A stretch of DNA of 56,364 nucleotides from Helicobacter ailurogastricus (GTDB lineage Bacteria; Campylobacterota; Campylobacteria; Campylobacterales; Helicobacteraceae): positions 181,089 to 237,452 of the forward strand of contig NZ_CDMG01000009.1 in NCBI RefSeq assembly GCF_001282945.1, given 5' to 3'. This document shows positions 1 to 7,883 of this stretch, in pieces. The notes under the pieces are model-generated. The model made no database searches, was not told the origin of the DNA, and saw nothing but the letters and a program-made list of their open reading frames with translations. The stretch's first letter is position 1, and each line of letters begins with the position of its first letter. The position numbers and the translations under genes are program-made.

Positions 1-549
1 ATTTATAAATTCATCAAATTTGCGCTAGATGTTACAGGCAAAGAAGAAAAAATTCTAATGATTCTCGGTTTAATTAAAGACAACCAACGCTTAACCGGCG
101 AGGGAAACACCATGGTTGAAAAAACCACAAATAATATCCAAAGCGTGACCAACACGATGAGAAACAATGTGCATTTAGTGGATGACTTGAGCACGCAATC
201 TGATTCGATCAGCTCCATCACTCAAACCATTAAAGACATCGCCGATCAAATCAACCTACTTGCCCTAAACGCCGCCATTGAAGCCGCCAGAGCAGGCGAG
301 CATGGGCGTGGCTTTGCGGTGGTGGCTGATGAAGTGCGTAAATTAGCCGAGCGCACAGGTAAGTCTGTCACAGAGATTGCGGCCATCATCGGTTCGATTC
401 GCGAAATCACCCAACAAGTGGTGACCAACATCAACATGGGTGCAGAAGAATCGGAAAAAACCCTAGAGCTCTCTTACCAAACCAAAGAACTCGTGGAGGA
501 GATCAAAACCGCCACCGATCGCGTGGCTCAAGGCATCGGGGTGGTTTAA
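1..549 (+). CDS. Methyl-accepting chemotaxis protein, 3' part only (5' end outside window)
   Basis: The frame is open from base 1, so the gene begins outside the window. The visible 182 residues are the cytoplasmic signalling hairpin of a chemoreceptor. The tip motif [16 protein letters not shown] followed by [18 protein letters not shown] is diagnostic; it binds CheA/CheW and signals to the flagellar motor. After the tip there are only about 80 residues, ending RVAQGIGVV. Receptors of this family normally have a longer return helix plus an adaptation region, so the C-terminus looks cut short. A receptor C-terminal fragment without its tip lies at 52.67-52.86 kb. The ligand-binding part is not visible, so the ligand is unknown. 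Confidence 0.93.
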   Translation: MYKFIKFALDVTGKEEKILMILGLIKDNQRLTGEGNTMVEKTTNNIQSVTNTMRNNVHLVDDLSTQSDSISSITQTIKDIADQINLLALNAAIEAARAGEHGRGFAVVADEVRKLAERTGKSVTEIAAIIGSIREITQQVVTNINMGAEESEKTLELSYQTKELVEEIKTATDRVAQGIGVV

Positions 550-552
550 TGC

Positions 553-579
553 TATAATGCCCTTTTGTTAAAGGGGCAT
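553..579 (+). promoter_or_regulatory. Extended -10 promoter and hairpin before the EamA gene
   Basis: TGCTATAAT (TATAAT at 553-558) is a good extended -10 box just after the chemoreceptor stop. ATGCCCTTT (557-565) and AAAGGGGCAT (about 570-579) can pair with one bulged G, forming a hairpin that contains the AAAGGGG ribosome binding site of the next gene. It could end chemoreceptor transcription or hide the ribosome binding site in read-through transcripts. Confidence 0.5.
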
Positions 580-580
580 T

Positions 581-1471
581 ATGGAGATCAAGAAGGGCTT
601 GTTTTTTATGGCTTTGGGGGCGTTTTGCTTTGGCCTGATGAATGCCTTAGTCAAAATCACCAGCCAGCACTATTCCCCCCTTGAAAATGTCTTTTACCGC
701 TCGTTTTTTATGATCATTTTTATGGGTTTGTTCTACTTGGCTAAACCTTTTAAACTCAAGGCGCATAAAAAAGGCGGGGGCAAAATCCTAGCGTGGCGCA
801 TGGGGTTAGGGGCGGTGGCTATGGTGCTTTTGTGCTACAACATTTACACCATGCCCCTTGGCACAGCGATGGCGTTTGGGCAAAGCGCGCCCGTTTATGC
901 GATTTTCATTGCGTGGCTGGTGTTTAAAGAGCCCTTAACTTGGCGTTTGGCTTTAGCGGGGTTTTTAGGGCTTTTGGGCGTGCTTTTAATCGCCAACCCG
1001 CACACGAGTGGCTTAACTTTTGGCTTGATCTTATGCGGGGTTTTAAGCGCCTTGTTTAAGGCCATCGCCTACACAAGTCTTAGCCAGCTGAAAACCTACT
1101 ACGACAGCGAGTTTGTGATCTTCACCTTTTCGCTCTTTTTATGCGCCTTTGGGGCTTTGGGGCTGTTTTTAAATGTCCCGCCCTTTGCTACGGGTTATCA
1201 TCCCATGCGCTTTGAGGGACCTTGGTGGCACTGGGATTTGTGGCTTTTAATGGGCATGGGCTTTAGCGGGACTTTGGGGCAGTATTTTTTAACTAAGGCG
1301 TATATGTGCGCCCCTGCGGGGTTGGTTTCGCCCATAGATTACACCCGTTTGTTTTGGGGGACTCTCTTTGGCATGTGGCTTGGCGATCCGTGGCTTGGGG
1401 CTTATGAGGGGCTTGGCATGGCTCTTGTAGTGGGGGCGGGACTGCTCATCACTTTAGGGCATAAAAAATAG
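581..1471 (+). CDS. EamA-family (drug/metabolite transporter superfamily) permease
   Basis: The 296-residue protein is almost entirely hydrophobic with about ten predicted membrane helices, the length and pattern of the ten-helix EamA/RhaT exporters. It begins with a helix rich in Gly and Phe (FMALGAFCFGLMNALVK), typical of the first EamA repeat; a second repeat starts near residue 145. Such proteins move small metabolites across the inner membrane. The substrate cannot be read from sequence. The ATG start follows AAAGGGG. From memory, H. pylori HP1234 is a similar protein. Confidence 0.85.
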   Translation: MEIKKGLFFMALGAFCFGLMNALVKITSQHYSPLENVFYRSFFMIIFMGLFYLAKPFKLKAHKKGGGKILAWRMGLGAVAMVLLCYNIYTMPLGTAMAFGQSAPVYAIFIAWLVFKEPLTWRLALAGFLGLLGVLLIANPHTSGLTFGLILCGVLSALFKAIAYTSLSQLKTYYDSEFVIFTFSLFLCAFGALGLFLNVPPFATGYHPMRFEGPWWHWDLWLLMGMGFSGTLGQYFLTKAYMCAPAGLVSPIDYTRLFWGTLFGMWLGDPWLGAYEGLGMALVVGAGLLITLGHKK

Positions 1472-1486
1472 TTTATCTTTACAAAG

Positions 1487-1492
1487 TATAAT
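1487..1492 (+). promoter_or_regulatory. -10 box for the membrane protein at 1545
   Basis: TATAAT lies 25 bases before an ATG at 1517 that has an AAGGA ribosome binding site. The promoter and binding site therefore point to 1517 as the original start, in a different frame from the long ORF (see the gene entry). Confidence 0.5.
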
Positions 1493-1544
1493 GGGGCTTT
1501 ACACTTAAGGAATTTTATGTCTATCCCAAGTCTTTTTCAACCCC

Positions 1545-2744
1545 TTGAGTAGTTTGCCCCAAAGCGCTCCCAAAACGCTCTACCATTTGGGTTTGGCGTT
1601 GCTGGTGGTGTTAAGCCTAAGCTTGGGGGTGTGTAAAAGTTTAGAAATCTCTGTGAGTTATAAAGAGGCTTTGCTTTACTTTGGCACGCCACACTTTTTT
1701 TTAGACAAAATCCTTTTAGAGGGTTTGCGCGGTTTTGTCAAGTACACTCCCTTTTTGCCTAAAGACTTGGCCCTGCGCCTGCCCGGGTTGCTCTTGCACG
1801 CCTGTAATATTGTCTTAATGTATGTGCTGAGTCTGCGCCTGCGCGCCCAAAGACCTTACGATCCGCTGTTAGTGGCCCTCACTTTCGCGCTCTTGCCGGG
1901 CATCCAGCTAGGGGCGATTTTATTAGGCAAGGTGAGCTTGTTACTCAACCTCTCCTTATTGTCTTTGCTTCTTTACAGGACCTATTTTATTTATCCTCTG
2001 GTGTGCCTGAGCACTTTTTTAGACGCGAGTTGTGCGGTGTTGCTCTTAGGACTCTTGCTCAACGCCTTTAAGCGCAAACAAAAAGTCTTAGGCTTTTACT
2101 TTGCGCTGGCTTTAGCAAGCAACCTTTACGCCTTTGCACCCATCTCGGGCATCCCACAGGGCTTTTTCTTAAACACCCTTTTTTTAATGCTCATCCTCTA
2201 TTCCCCTTTTTTATGCATTTACTACCCCTACACTTTATACGCCCAAGTGGTGAAAGACTATAAGCAAGAAAGTTTAGTGGGGATTGTGGGGGCTGTGGGC
2301 TTTTGTGCCCCCTTATTGCTCTCCTTGCGCCAAGAACCCAGCCCCGAGTTTTTAAGCTTCGGGGCTCTTGGCATGCCCGTTTTATTGCAAAAAGCCCTCT
2401 CTAGCATCCGCTTACACTTGCCTATCTTTCGCAGCCATTACCGCATCCGCCATAGCTTAGTTTTTGGTACGCTCTTGCTTGAAAGCGTGCTGTTATGGGG
2501 GGGGGGATACAACCAATTTGTGCGCACCCACTATGTGGCTAAAGAATTGGCCCACGCGCTCAAAAGGCGGGGAATCACTTCGATCAACACCCTATCGCCT
2601 AAAATGGCCCTTAGATTGAAGTTTTATGGCATCGGCTTTGGGGGGGATTTGTACTTGATCCAGCAAGATCGGCGATCAGACATAGAAATTAGCTACAGGC
2701 ATGAGATCGTGGCCCGCTACGCCGTGTTGCAAAAACACCCTTAA
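1545..2744 (+). CDS. Polytopic membrane protein, possibly GT-C-like (HP0977-like); phase-variation candidate
   Basis: The protein has many hydrophobic helices over residues 10-330 and a soluble C-terminal part. The overall look resembles GT-C glycosyltransferase membrane cores, but no catalytic motif is certain. In the long frame only a TTG start (1545) is available. The well-placed ATG at 1517 (promoter at 1487, AAGGA at 1507-1511) reads MSIPSLFQPLE and then stops. One T fewer in the T5 run at 1533-1537 would join it to the long frame. A G10 tract at 2497-2506 encodes part of LLWGGGYNQF and could slip. The gene sits upstream of, and converges with, gatC. Function is unknown. Confidence 0.7.
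   Translation: MSSLPQSAPKTLYHLGLALLVVLSLSLGVCKSLEISVSYKEALLYFGTPHFFLDKILLEGLRGFVKYTPFLPKDLALRLPGLLLHACNIVLMYVLSLRLRAQRPYDPLLVALTFALLPGIQLGAILLGKVSLLLNLSLLSLLLYRTYFIYPLVCLSTFLDASCAVLLLGLLLNAFKRKQKVLGFYFALALASNLYAFAPISGIPQGFFLNTLFLMLILYSPFLCIYYPYTLYAQVVKDYKQESLVGIVGAVGFCAPLLLSLRQEPSPEFLSFGALGMPVLLQKALSSIRLHLPIFRSHYRIRHSLVFGTLLLESVLLWGGGYNQFVRTHYVAKELAHALKRRGITSINTLSPKMALRLKFYGIGFGGDLYLIQQDRRSDIEISYRHEIVARYAVLQKHP
2497..2506 (+). repeat. Poly-G tract (G10) inside a coding region
   Basis: Ten consecutive G bases, the longest homopolymer in the window, lie about 80% of the way through the membrane protein gene. In Helicobacter such tracts change length by slipped-strand mispairing and switch genes on and off. 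In this sequence the frame downstream is open (ON) to the stop at 2744. Confidence 0.85.
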
Positions 2745-3025
2745 GTTTCTATGATTTTAGGCACGATGAAATAGCCATCCTGTGCCTTTGGGGCTTGTTT
2801 TAATAAGTCTTTGGATATTTGCGAGTCGTGGATGATCGTGTCTGCTCTCAGGGGGGCGGGCGCGCTTTGGTGAGGCTGCACGCCACTTAAATCCATCTCG
2901 TTTAAGAGATCCACAAATTCCAAAACTTCTTTCAAATGCCCCCTTAGCTCTTCGCACTCTTTAGGGGTGATCTCTAGCATGGAGAGCGTGGCAAGCTTGT
3001 CTAAAAGCGCGTTGTCAATTTGCAT
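2741..3025 (-). CDS. gatC: Asp-tRNA(Asn)/Glu-tRNA(Gln) amidotransferase subunit C
   Basis: The 94-residue product begins MQIDNALLDKLATLSML and contains the GatC pattern of an N-terminal helix (LxKLAxLxxLE), an internal LxxVLxFVDxL helix and a C-terminal YFIVPKIIE strand. GatC is the small scaffold of GatCAB, which converts mischarged Glu-tRNA(Gln) and Asp-tRNA(Asn) into Gln- and Asn-tRNA; Helicobacter needs it because it lacks some glutaminyl- and asparaginyl-tRNA synthetases. The start at 3025 is chosen because AAGGA precedes it; the longer frame to 3079 only adds sequence overlapping the upstream gene. It lies 8 bases after the WlbA-like gene. GatA and GatB are not in the window. Confidence 0.93.
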   Translation of the reverse strand: MQIDNALLDKLATLSMLEITPKECEELRGHLKEVLEFVDLLNEMDLSGVQPHQSAPAPLRADTIIHDSQISKDLLKQAPKAQDGYFIVPKIIET

Positions 3026-3033
3026 GTTTTTCC

Positions 3034-3987
3034 TTAGTTGTGGTGTGCGCAAGCGGCCTTGTGGCAGAGCGGGTGGCACCCTTCATCCGGGTTGCTTAAG
3101 TTAGCGTGGCTGATGTCTTGAGCCAATTTTAAAACGGGGCGGACATCCTCTAGGCCAAAGCCCTCGCCATTGATGATCTCTTGGTAGCTCTTGGTGTGTA
3201 AATCTTCAAAGCCAGTGGAAAAATCGATCTCTTGACCTTCGAGTACTAAAGACCGATAAGAGCTGTTTCTGTGTAGGCCCAATTTGGCCGGATTGATGGA
3301 GAGAAACCAAGACACGTTGGCGTGCTCTAAGGTTAAAGAACCGCCGATGCAATCGTGTTCATGCACATGCACCGCAAAATCCACAACCCCCCCAAAAATG
3401 TCTAATAGCATGTCAAAAAAGTGGATGCAAAGATTAAAAGCCAACCCCCCGCTGCGCTCTTCATTGCCCTTCCACGAGTTAAAATACCACTTGCCCCGCA
3501 AGATCAAATAAGTTAAAGAGAGGTTATAGACCTTATCCGGCTCGTTTAAAAAGGTGGCTTGTACGCTCTTTTTAAGGTCAATCACATGAGGGTGCATGCG
3601 CAGTTGCATGATGCTAAACACCCGCTTGTTGTATTTTTTCTCTAGGTTGCGGATTTCATCCAGTTCACCCGGGTCGAGCACTAAAGGCTTCTCACAAATG
3701 ACATTGATCCCGTGGTTTAGGGCAAATTCAATGTGTTCAAAGTGCAAATAGTTGGGCGTGCAAATCACCATGTAGTCCAAAAACTTTTCTACGGCTTTGC
3801 ATTCTTGCAAATATTGGTGCAAGTCCTCTAAACTCGTGAAAAACTCACAATCTAAGTAGTATTGGTCTAAAACCCCCACGCTATCATGTACATCCACAGC
3901 GCAATCTAAAACATGCCCGGTTTCATAAATGGCTCTCAAATGCTTGGGTGCAATAAAGCCCCCCACCCCGATGATCCCAAACAGCAT
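3034..3987 (-). CDS. wlbA: Gfo/Idh/MocA oxidoreductase, WlbA/WbpB-type UDP-GlcNAcA 3-dehydrogenase
   Basis: This family oxidises UDP-N-acetylglucosaminuronate at C3 with NAD, the first step toward 2,3-diacetamido-uronic acids of O-antigens. The 317-residue protein has an N-terminal Rossmann motif (GIIGVGGFIAPKHLRAI), CTPNYLH, the signature EKP at about 99-101, MQLRMHP, and GGLAFNLCIHFFD with the likely catalytic His near 189. The order and spacing match WlbA/WbpB closely. ATG 3987 is preferred over GTG 3993 because AAAGGAG lies 5-6 bases upstream of the ATG. The partner genes wbpA, wbpE and wbpD are not in the window, so the pathway itself is inferred. Confidence 0.85.
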   Translation of the reverse strand: MLFGIIGVGGFIAPKHLRAIYETGHVLDCAVDVHDSVGVLDQYYLDCEFFTSLEDLHQYLQECKAVEKFLDYMVICTPNYLHFEHIEFALNHGINVICEKPLVLDPGELDEIRNLEKKYNKRVFSIMQLRMHPHVIDLKKSVQATFLNEPDKVYNLSLTYLILRGKWYFNSWKGNEERSGGLAFNLCIHFFDMLLDIFGGVVDFAVHVHEHDCIGGSLTLEHANVSWFLSINPAKLGLHRNSSYRSLVLEGQEIDFSTGFEDLHTKSYQEIINGEGFGLEDVRPVLKLAQDISHANLSNPDEGCHPLCHKAACAHHN

Positions 3988-4052
3988 GCACACTCCTTTA
4001 ATGACAATACCTAAAAGCCTTTATGCTAGCAAAATTCCCTTTAGGTTGTCCT

Positions 4053-6656
4053 TTAATACTGGTAGGAGATTTCAAAACGGGCGTTAAAGCCGGGTTCTGG
4101 TAAGGCCATGCGTACTTGCCCGGCGCGGGCCACCATGTCCTCGTGTGGCGCGTCTGCGCTCGCCTGCCACACGGAGGTTTGGTTGACATACTGCTTGTTA
4201 AAAATGTTGTTAAACACCGCAGACAAGCGCAACCCATTCCAGCGTCTGTAAGGCGGTGTCCAATTGACAAAAATGCTGCTCACGCCATAACCGGGCTTAT
4301 GCACGGGCATGAGCCCATAGCCGGGGTAGTAAATGCTATAACCATTATAAAACATGTTCGTCACAAAGCGGCTAAGCCAAGTTAAGCTTAAGCCCGCGCG
4401 CTTGAAAACATAGTCGGCCTTTAAAATAAAGACATTGCCGTAAGTGGCCGCTAAAGCGTAGGTGTCGGCAAGCAGATAATATCCTCTGCGATACCCCGTA
4501 GGATTAGCCACCGTGGGCCACGAGCGGGCAATAGAAAAGGTCCCTGTAAAGCCCTTGTATTTGACATTGCCGCTCACTTCGTAACCAAAAATGGCGATGG
4601 TTTGGGGCAGGTTGCCTGTGAGGTTTTTAGCGGTGGCGTTGCCCCCGCCGTTTTTAGAGATGTCTTGCCCGTAGGAATTGACGAAGTTGTTGATGACTTG
4701 ATAAAAGCCTGCCCCGCGGACATTAAAGTAAGGGTTGTTGTAGTCAATGTTAAATTCCACATTTTGCCCGATCGCGGGCTTTAAGTTCTTTTCATAAATC
4801 ACGCTTGGATCGCGCATCAAAACCCCATCCCCGGGCAGTGCCCCCTTCGTCACATAGGCGTAAGAGAGCTTTAATCCCAGCGCTTCAATGGGGTTGTATA
4901 AAATCGTGGCGCTGGGGCTAAAGCCAGAGGTCAAGTGGTTGTCGCCGTCCTTGTCTTTGAGGGTGTAAATGTCATAGCGCGTACCCGCCCCCACGATCAA
5001 GTTTTTTAAGAAGTTGTAGTTGGCTTGCACATAGCCCCCGATGATGTTGCCGATGCCATAGGAATTTTGGGGCAAATTGCGGTAAGCAGGGTTGGCTGTG
5101 CTCATGTTTTGGTCGTATTCATCGGTGTTTGGATCGACATAGTAGTGGCGGTAGGGCAGGCCCGGACCGGTGGGGTCGTTAGGGTTGATGTTGCCCGGAT
5201 ACAAGCCGTTCTTTTTGCCAAGACCTGAAAAGGCGCTTAAGTTTTGATAAATCGCCCCGTATTCGAAGACATTGCCATAATCTGGGCTAATGGGGTGCTG
5301 GACCTTGACATTGACCCCGGAGTTGATGAGGAAAATATCCCTTTGCAAAGTCCCCTCAGCGTCTGCGTTGCCTAAAGTCCAATCATTAGGGGTGGGGTTA
5401 CTGGCGTTGGGCGGAGTCATGTCATAGGCTTGGTGTATGGGGACCATCTGCTTGCTATCAGCGTTGTAGCCGATGTCATAACCGCCCCCGGCAACGGGGG
5501 TGATCGTGCCGGGTTGGCACTGGCTTGGGTTTGCAGCACACCAACTATTCACCTCTGAAACATAATAGGGGTTTGTGGGCTCGTTGGAGGTGACAGCAAA
5601 GGGGTTGCGCACGGGTTTATAATTGCCGTTGCGGACATTTAAAAAGGTCGTGGCGGTGATTCGTGGCTGGCCAAAGCTGTCCCCGCCCTCGTGGTTGTAT
5701 TTAAACGAGAGGTTGTGATTCACATTGATGAGGTAGGCCAATTCTTTACCAAAGTCGATCAAAAAGGGGGCGGGTTGTGTGCCCGGATCATTTGCCTTGC
5801 TCAAAGCACTCGTGGCATTAGGGCGCAACAGCCGTTCAGAGTTGTAGCGGGTCATGTTGTAGCTCACGGCGAGGCTGTCTTTTTCATTGAAGTAGCCATT
5901 GATTTTAAAGAGGATATTGTTTTGTTCTCCCATGCTGCCGATCACTTTGTCGCTTAAAGCGGGGTTGTTGATGTCATAAGTGGGGTGGAAAAGATTTTTC
6001 ATGTCATTGGTGCCATCGCGGTAATAATAAATATTTTGGTTGGTGTAATAACCCAAGATGTCCCATTTATTCGCCCGGTAAGCAGCGATGGTGTTGACAC
6101 GGTAACCAAAGTTCGTGTAAAAGCTCACGGCTGCGCTCCCCCCATAGGTTTGTCCCCGGCGTAAAAAGTCGTTCGCCCCGATGGTCTCCATCGCCATTTT
6201 TCCCGCGATCGCACCGGGCCCAGCGGAGGCATTGGCCGCCCCTTTGATCACATCGATTTCTTTCAACATCCCGGGGTCAATGATTGTGTTTGCATCGTGG
6301 TGAAAAATATTCCCATTTTGCGCCGCTCCATCGATTGTAACACGCAAAAGCCGACTCTCCATGCCCCGCACATAGACTTTTTGCGCCATATAGCCCCCAC
6401 CAGCCACATTCACATCCGCTCTAGTCCTAAATAGATCATTGACTTGGTTGCTTTGGCGCTGTTGCAACTCTTTACGGCCGATGGTCATGCGGTTATTGTA
6501 TTCAAAGGTGCGCTCGCCCAAAGTGGTTACCTTACCCAAAGTGTGCGACTCCTGGGCCAAGAGGGCACCCCCCATAGCCCCCAGCACACAAAAGGCCGGG
6601 GCACAAGATCTTAATCTTCCACCGGAAGTGTGGCGGCATTTACGCGAAGTTTTCAT
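4053..6656 (-). CDS. TonB-dependent outer membrane receptor, FrpB family
   Basis: The 867-residue length fits a plug plus 22-strand barrel. A signal peptide (about residues 10-35, ending LLAQ) is followed by a TonB-box-like segment, then the plug signature (LFRTRADVNVAGGG, KVYVRGMESRLLRVTIDG, IDVIKGAANASAGPGAIAG). The C-terminus NIFNKQYVN...FEISYQY is the usual last strands. FrpB receptors import iron or haem, and H. pylori FrpB4 is a nickel-responsive receptor; substrate cannot be assigned. ATG 6656 has AGGA seven bases upstream. It diverges from the porin gene across an AT-rich region suited to Fur or NikR operators. Confidence 0.9.
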   Translation of the reverse strand: MKTSRKCRHTSGGRLRSCAPAFCVLGAMGGALLAQESHTLGKVTTLGERTFEYNNRMTIGRKELQQRQSNQVNDLFRTRADVNVAGGGYMAQKVYVRGMESRLLRVTIDGAAQNGNIFHHDANTIIDPGMLKEIDVIKGAANASAGPGAIAGKMAMETIGANDFLRRGQTYGGSAAVSFYTNFGYRVNTIAAYRANKWDILGYYTNQNIYYYRDGTNDMKNLFHPTYDINNPALSDKVIGSMGEQNNILFKINGYFNEKDSLAVSYNMTRYNSERLLRPNATSALSKANDPGTQPAPFLIDFGKELAYLINVNHNLSFKYNHEGGDSFGQPRITATTFLNVRNGNYKPVRNPFAVTSNEPTNPYYVSEVNSWCAANPSQCQPGTITPVAGGGYDIGYNADSKQMVPIHQAYDMTPPNASNPTPNDWTLGNADAEGTLQRDIFLINSGVNVKVQHPISPDYGNVFEYGAIYQNLSAFSGLGKKNGLYPGNINPNDPTGPGLPYRHYYVDPNTDEYDQNMSTANPAYRNLPQNSYGIGNIIGGYVQANYNFLKNLIVGAGTRYDIYTLKDKDGDNHLTSGFSPSATILYNPIEALGLKLSYAYVTKGALPGDGVLMRDPSVIYEKNLKPAIGQNVEFNIDYNNPYFNVRGAGFYQVINNFVNSYGQDISKNGGGNATAKNLTGNLPQTIAIFGYEVSGNVKYKGFTGTFSIARSWPTVANPTGYRRGYYLLADTYALAATYGNVFILKADYVFKRAGLSLTWLSRFVTNMFYNGYSIYYPGYGLMPVHKPGYGVSSIFVNWTPPYRRWNGLRLSAVFNNIFNKQYVNQTSVWQASADAPHEDMVARAGQVRMALPEPGFNARFEISYQY

Positions 6657-6870
6657 CAAATGGTCCTAATCAAATGGAATATAAGCGTATTCTATATACG
6701 GAAAGCTTATATTTTATTTAAAAATAATTTTTAGTAATATGCAAATGGATTATAATATGTTTATATTTATGTAATAATGACATTTATATATTTCATTTGC
6801 TTTTTATAAGTGCTTATGCTATAATAAAAAATCTTTATATGATAATACCTACAAGGAAAATGCAATCTTT
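6657..6870. promoter_or_regulatory. AT-rich divergent promoter region with an operator-like inverted repeat
   Basis: This 214-base gap separates the divergent TonB receptor and porin genes and is far richer in A/T than its flanks. A -10 box TATAAT (6820-6825, in TGCTATAAT) faces the porin gene. GCAAATG at 6741-6747 and CATTTGC at 6794-6800 form arms of an imperfect inverted repeat of about 20 bases each. Several T/A-rich half-palindromes resemble Fur or NikR sites, but no consensus can be asserted. Confidence 0.5.
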
Positions 6871-7854
6871 ATGAATACACAAGGTCAGGCTTATGTCGGG
6901 CGAAAAGGCCTACAAATTGGGTTGTTATTGGGGGTTTGTGCGTTGCAAGCCGAGCAAAGCGGGGCTTTTATCGGCGTGGGGCTAGAAATCGGGCGCGCAA
7001 ATAAAGAAGTCGTGGGCGAGAAAAATGGCCAAGTCTTTCAAGTGCCCAGCGGTACGGTTGTGCAAACCGCATCTTATGCACCCGGGCATGAGAGCGATCA
7101 ATGTGTCAAGGGCAATTGTAAGGCGGTATGGACCTCTGGGGTCAATGGCTGGATGCAAAGCTCTAATGCGACAAATTATGGGCGCAACCAGCCCATGTTT
7201 GGGCTGAATGTCTTGGCCGGGTATAAACAATTCTTTGGCAAGAAAAAATGGTTTGGTTTGCGCTATTATGGGTTTTTTGACTATGGACACAGCAATTTTT
7301 CCAACGCCACAGCCGCCAATCGAGTGAGTGTCTTTTACCTCAACAACGACAAAGTGGATATGTACACCTACGGTGCGGGAATCGATGCCCTCTTTGACAT
7401 CATCAATAAAAAGAAATTTGCCTTTGGGTTGTTTGTGGGGGTGCAGTTTGCAGGCAATTCTTGGACGAGCAACAAGACGGGCTATTACAACCAGGGCTTT
7501 GTCATCGGCACTGTCCCCGGACAATGCGCCTATATCCCCGATAGCGGCAACCCTTGTGATGGCAAACCCTTGAGCGGCCCGGTGGGCACCACAGGCGAGA
7601 TCAACCCCGCAAGCCTCATTTCCACTGGCCCGCTAACCTCCCACATTAACAATACACACTTTCAATTCTTGGTCAATGTGGGACTGCGCACAAACATCAT
7701 CAAACACCACGGCGTGGAGTTTGGGATCAAAATTCCCACCATAGCTAACCTCTATTACAAGGGTAGCGCCACTAAAGGGGGCAACCTCTACACTCTAAGC
7801 GAAACCTTTAGGCGGCAATACTCGATGTATTTGCGCTACATTTATAACTTCTAA
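6871..7854 (+). CDS. Helicobacter outer membrane protein (Hop/porin-like)
   Basis: This is a 327-residue beta-barrel protein. Hallmarks are AFIGVGLEIG after the signal segment, FGLNVLAGYKQFFG, GLRYYGFFDYGH, YGAGIDALFDI, FGLFVGVQFAGNSW and the C-terminal YSMYLRYIYNF, the alternating aromatic final strand of Helicobacter porins. A loop near residues 210-245 contains two Cys residues. The N-terminus (about residues 1-30) is a signal peptide with a longer than usual polar part. It may be an adhesin or porin; the specific family member cannot be named. Promoter TATAAT at 6820. Confidence 0.88.
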   Translation: MNTQGQAYVGRKGLQIGLLLGVCALQAEQSGAFIGVGLEIGRANKEVVGEKNGQVFQVPSGTVVQTASYAPGHESDQCVKGNCKAVWTSGVNGWMQSSNATNYGRNQPMFGLNVLAGYKQFFGKKKWFGLRYYGFFDYGHSNFSNATAANRVSVFYLNNDKVDMYTYGAGIDALFDIINKKKFAFGLFVGVQFAGNSWTSNKTGYYNQGFVIGTVPGQCAYIPDSGNPCDGKPLSGPVGTTGEINPASLISTGPLTSHINNTHFQFLVNVGLRTNIIKHHGVEFGIKIPTIANLYYKGSATKGGNLYTLSETFRRQYSMYLRYIYNF

Positions 7855-7862
7855 TCCCCCAC

Positions 7863-7883
7863 AGCGCGCTTTAAGGGCGCGCT
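7863..7883. terminator. GC-rich hairpin between convergent genes
   Basis: AGCGCGC (7863-7869) and GCGCGCT (7877-7883) form a 7-bp perfect stem between the porin stop and the end of fcl, overlapping the last fcl codons. There is no T-tract on either side, so it is only a candidate bidirectional transcription stop. Confidence 0.35.

Noticed and set aside
2758-2957. Second minus-strand ORF within gatC
   Set aside because: It is another frame of gatC with no family match.
4053-4270. Small ORFs on both strands inside the TonB receptor gene
   Set aside because: They lie in other frames of a well-supported 867-residue receptor and have no ribosome binding sites or recognisable sequence.
7863-7883. 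Hairpin after the porin as a firm rho-independent terminator
   Set aside because: There is no T-tract on either strand, so it is listed with low confidence.
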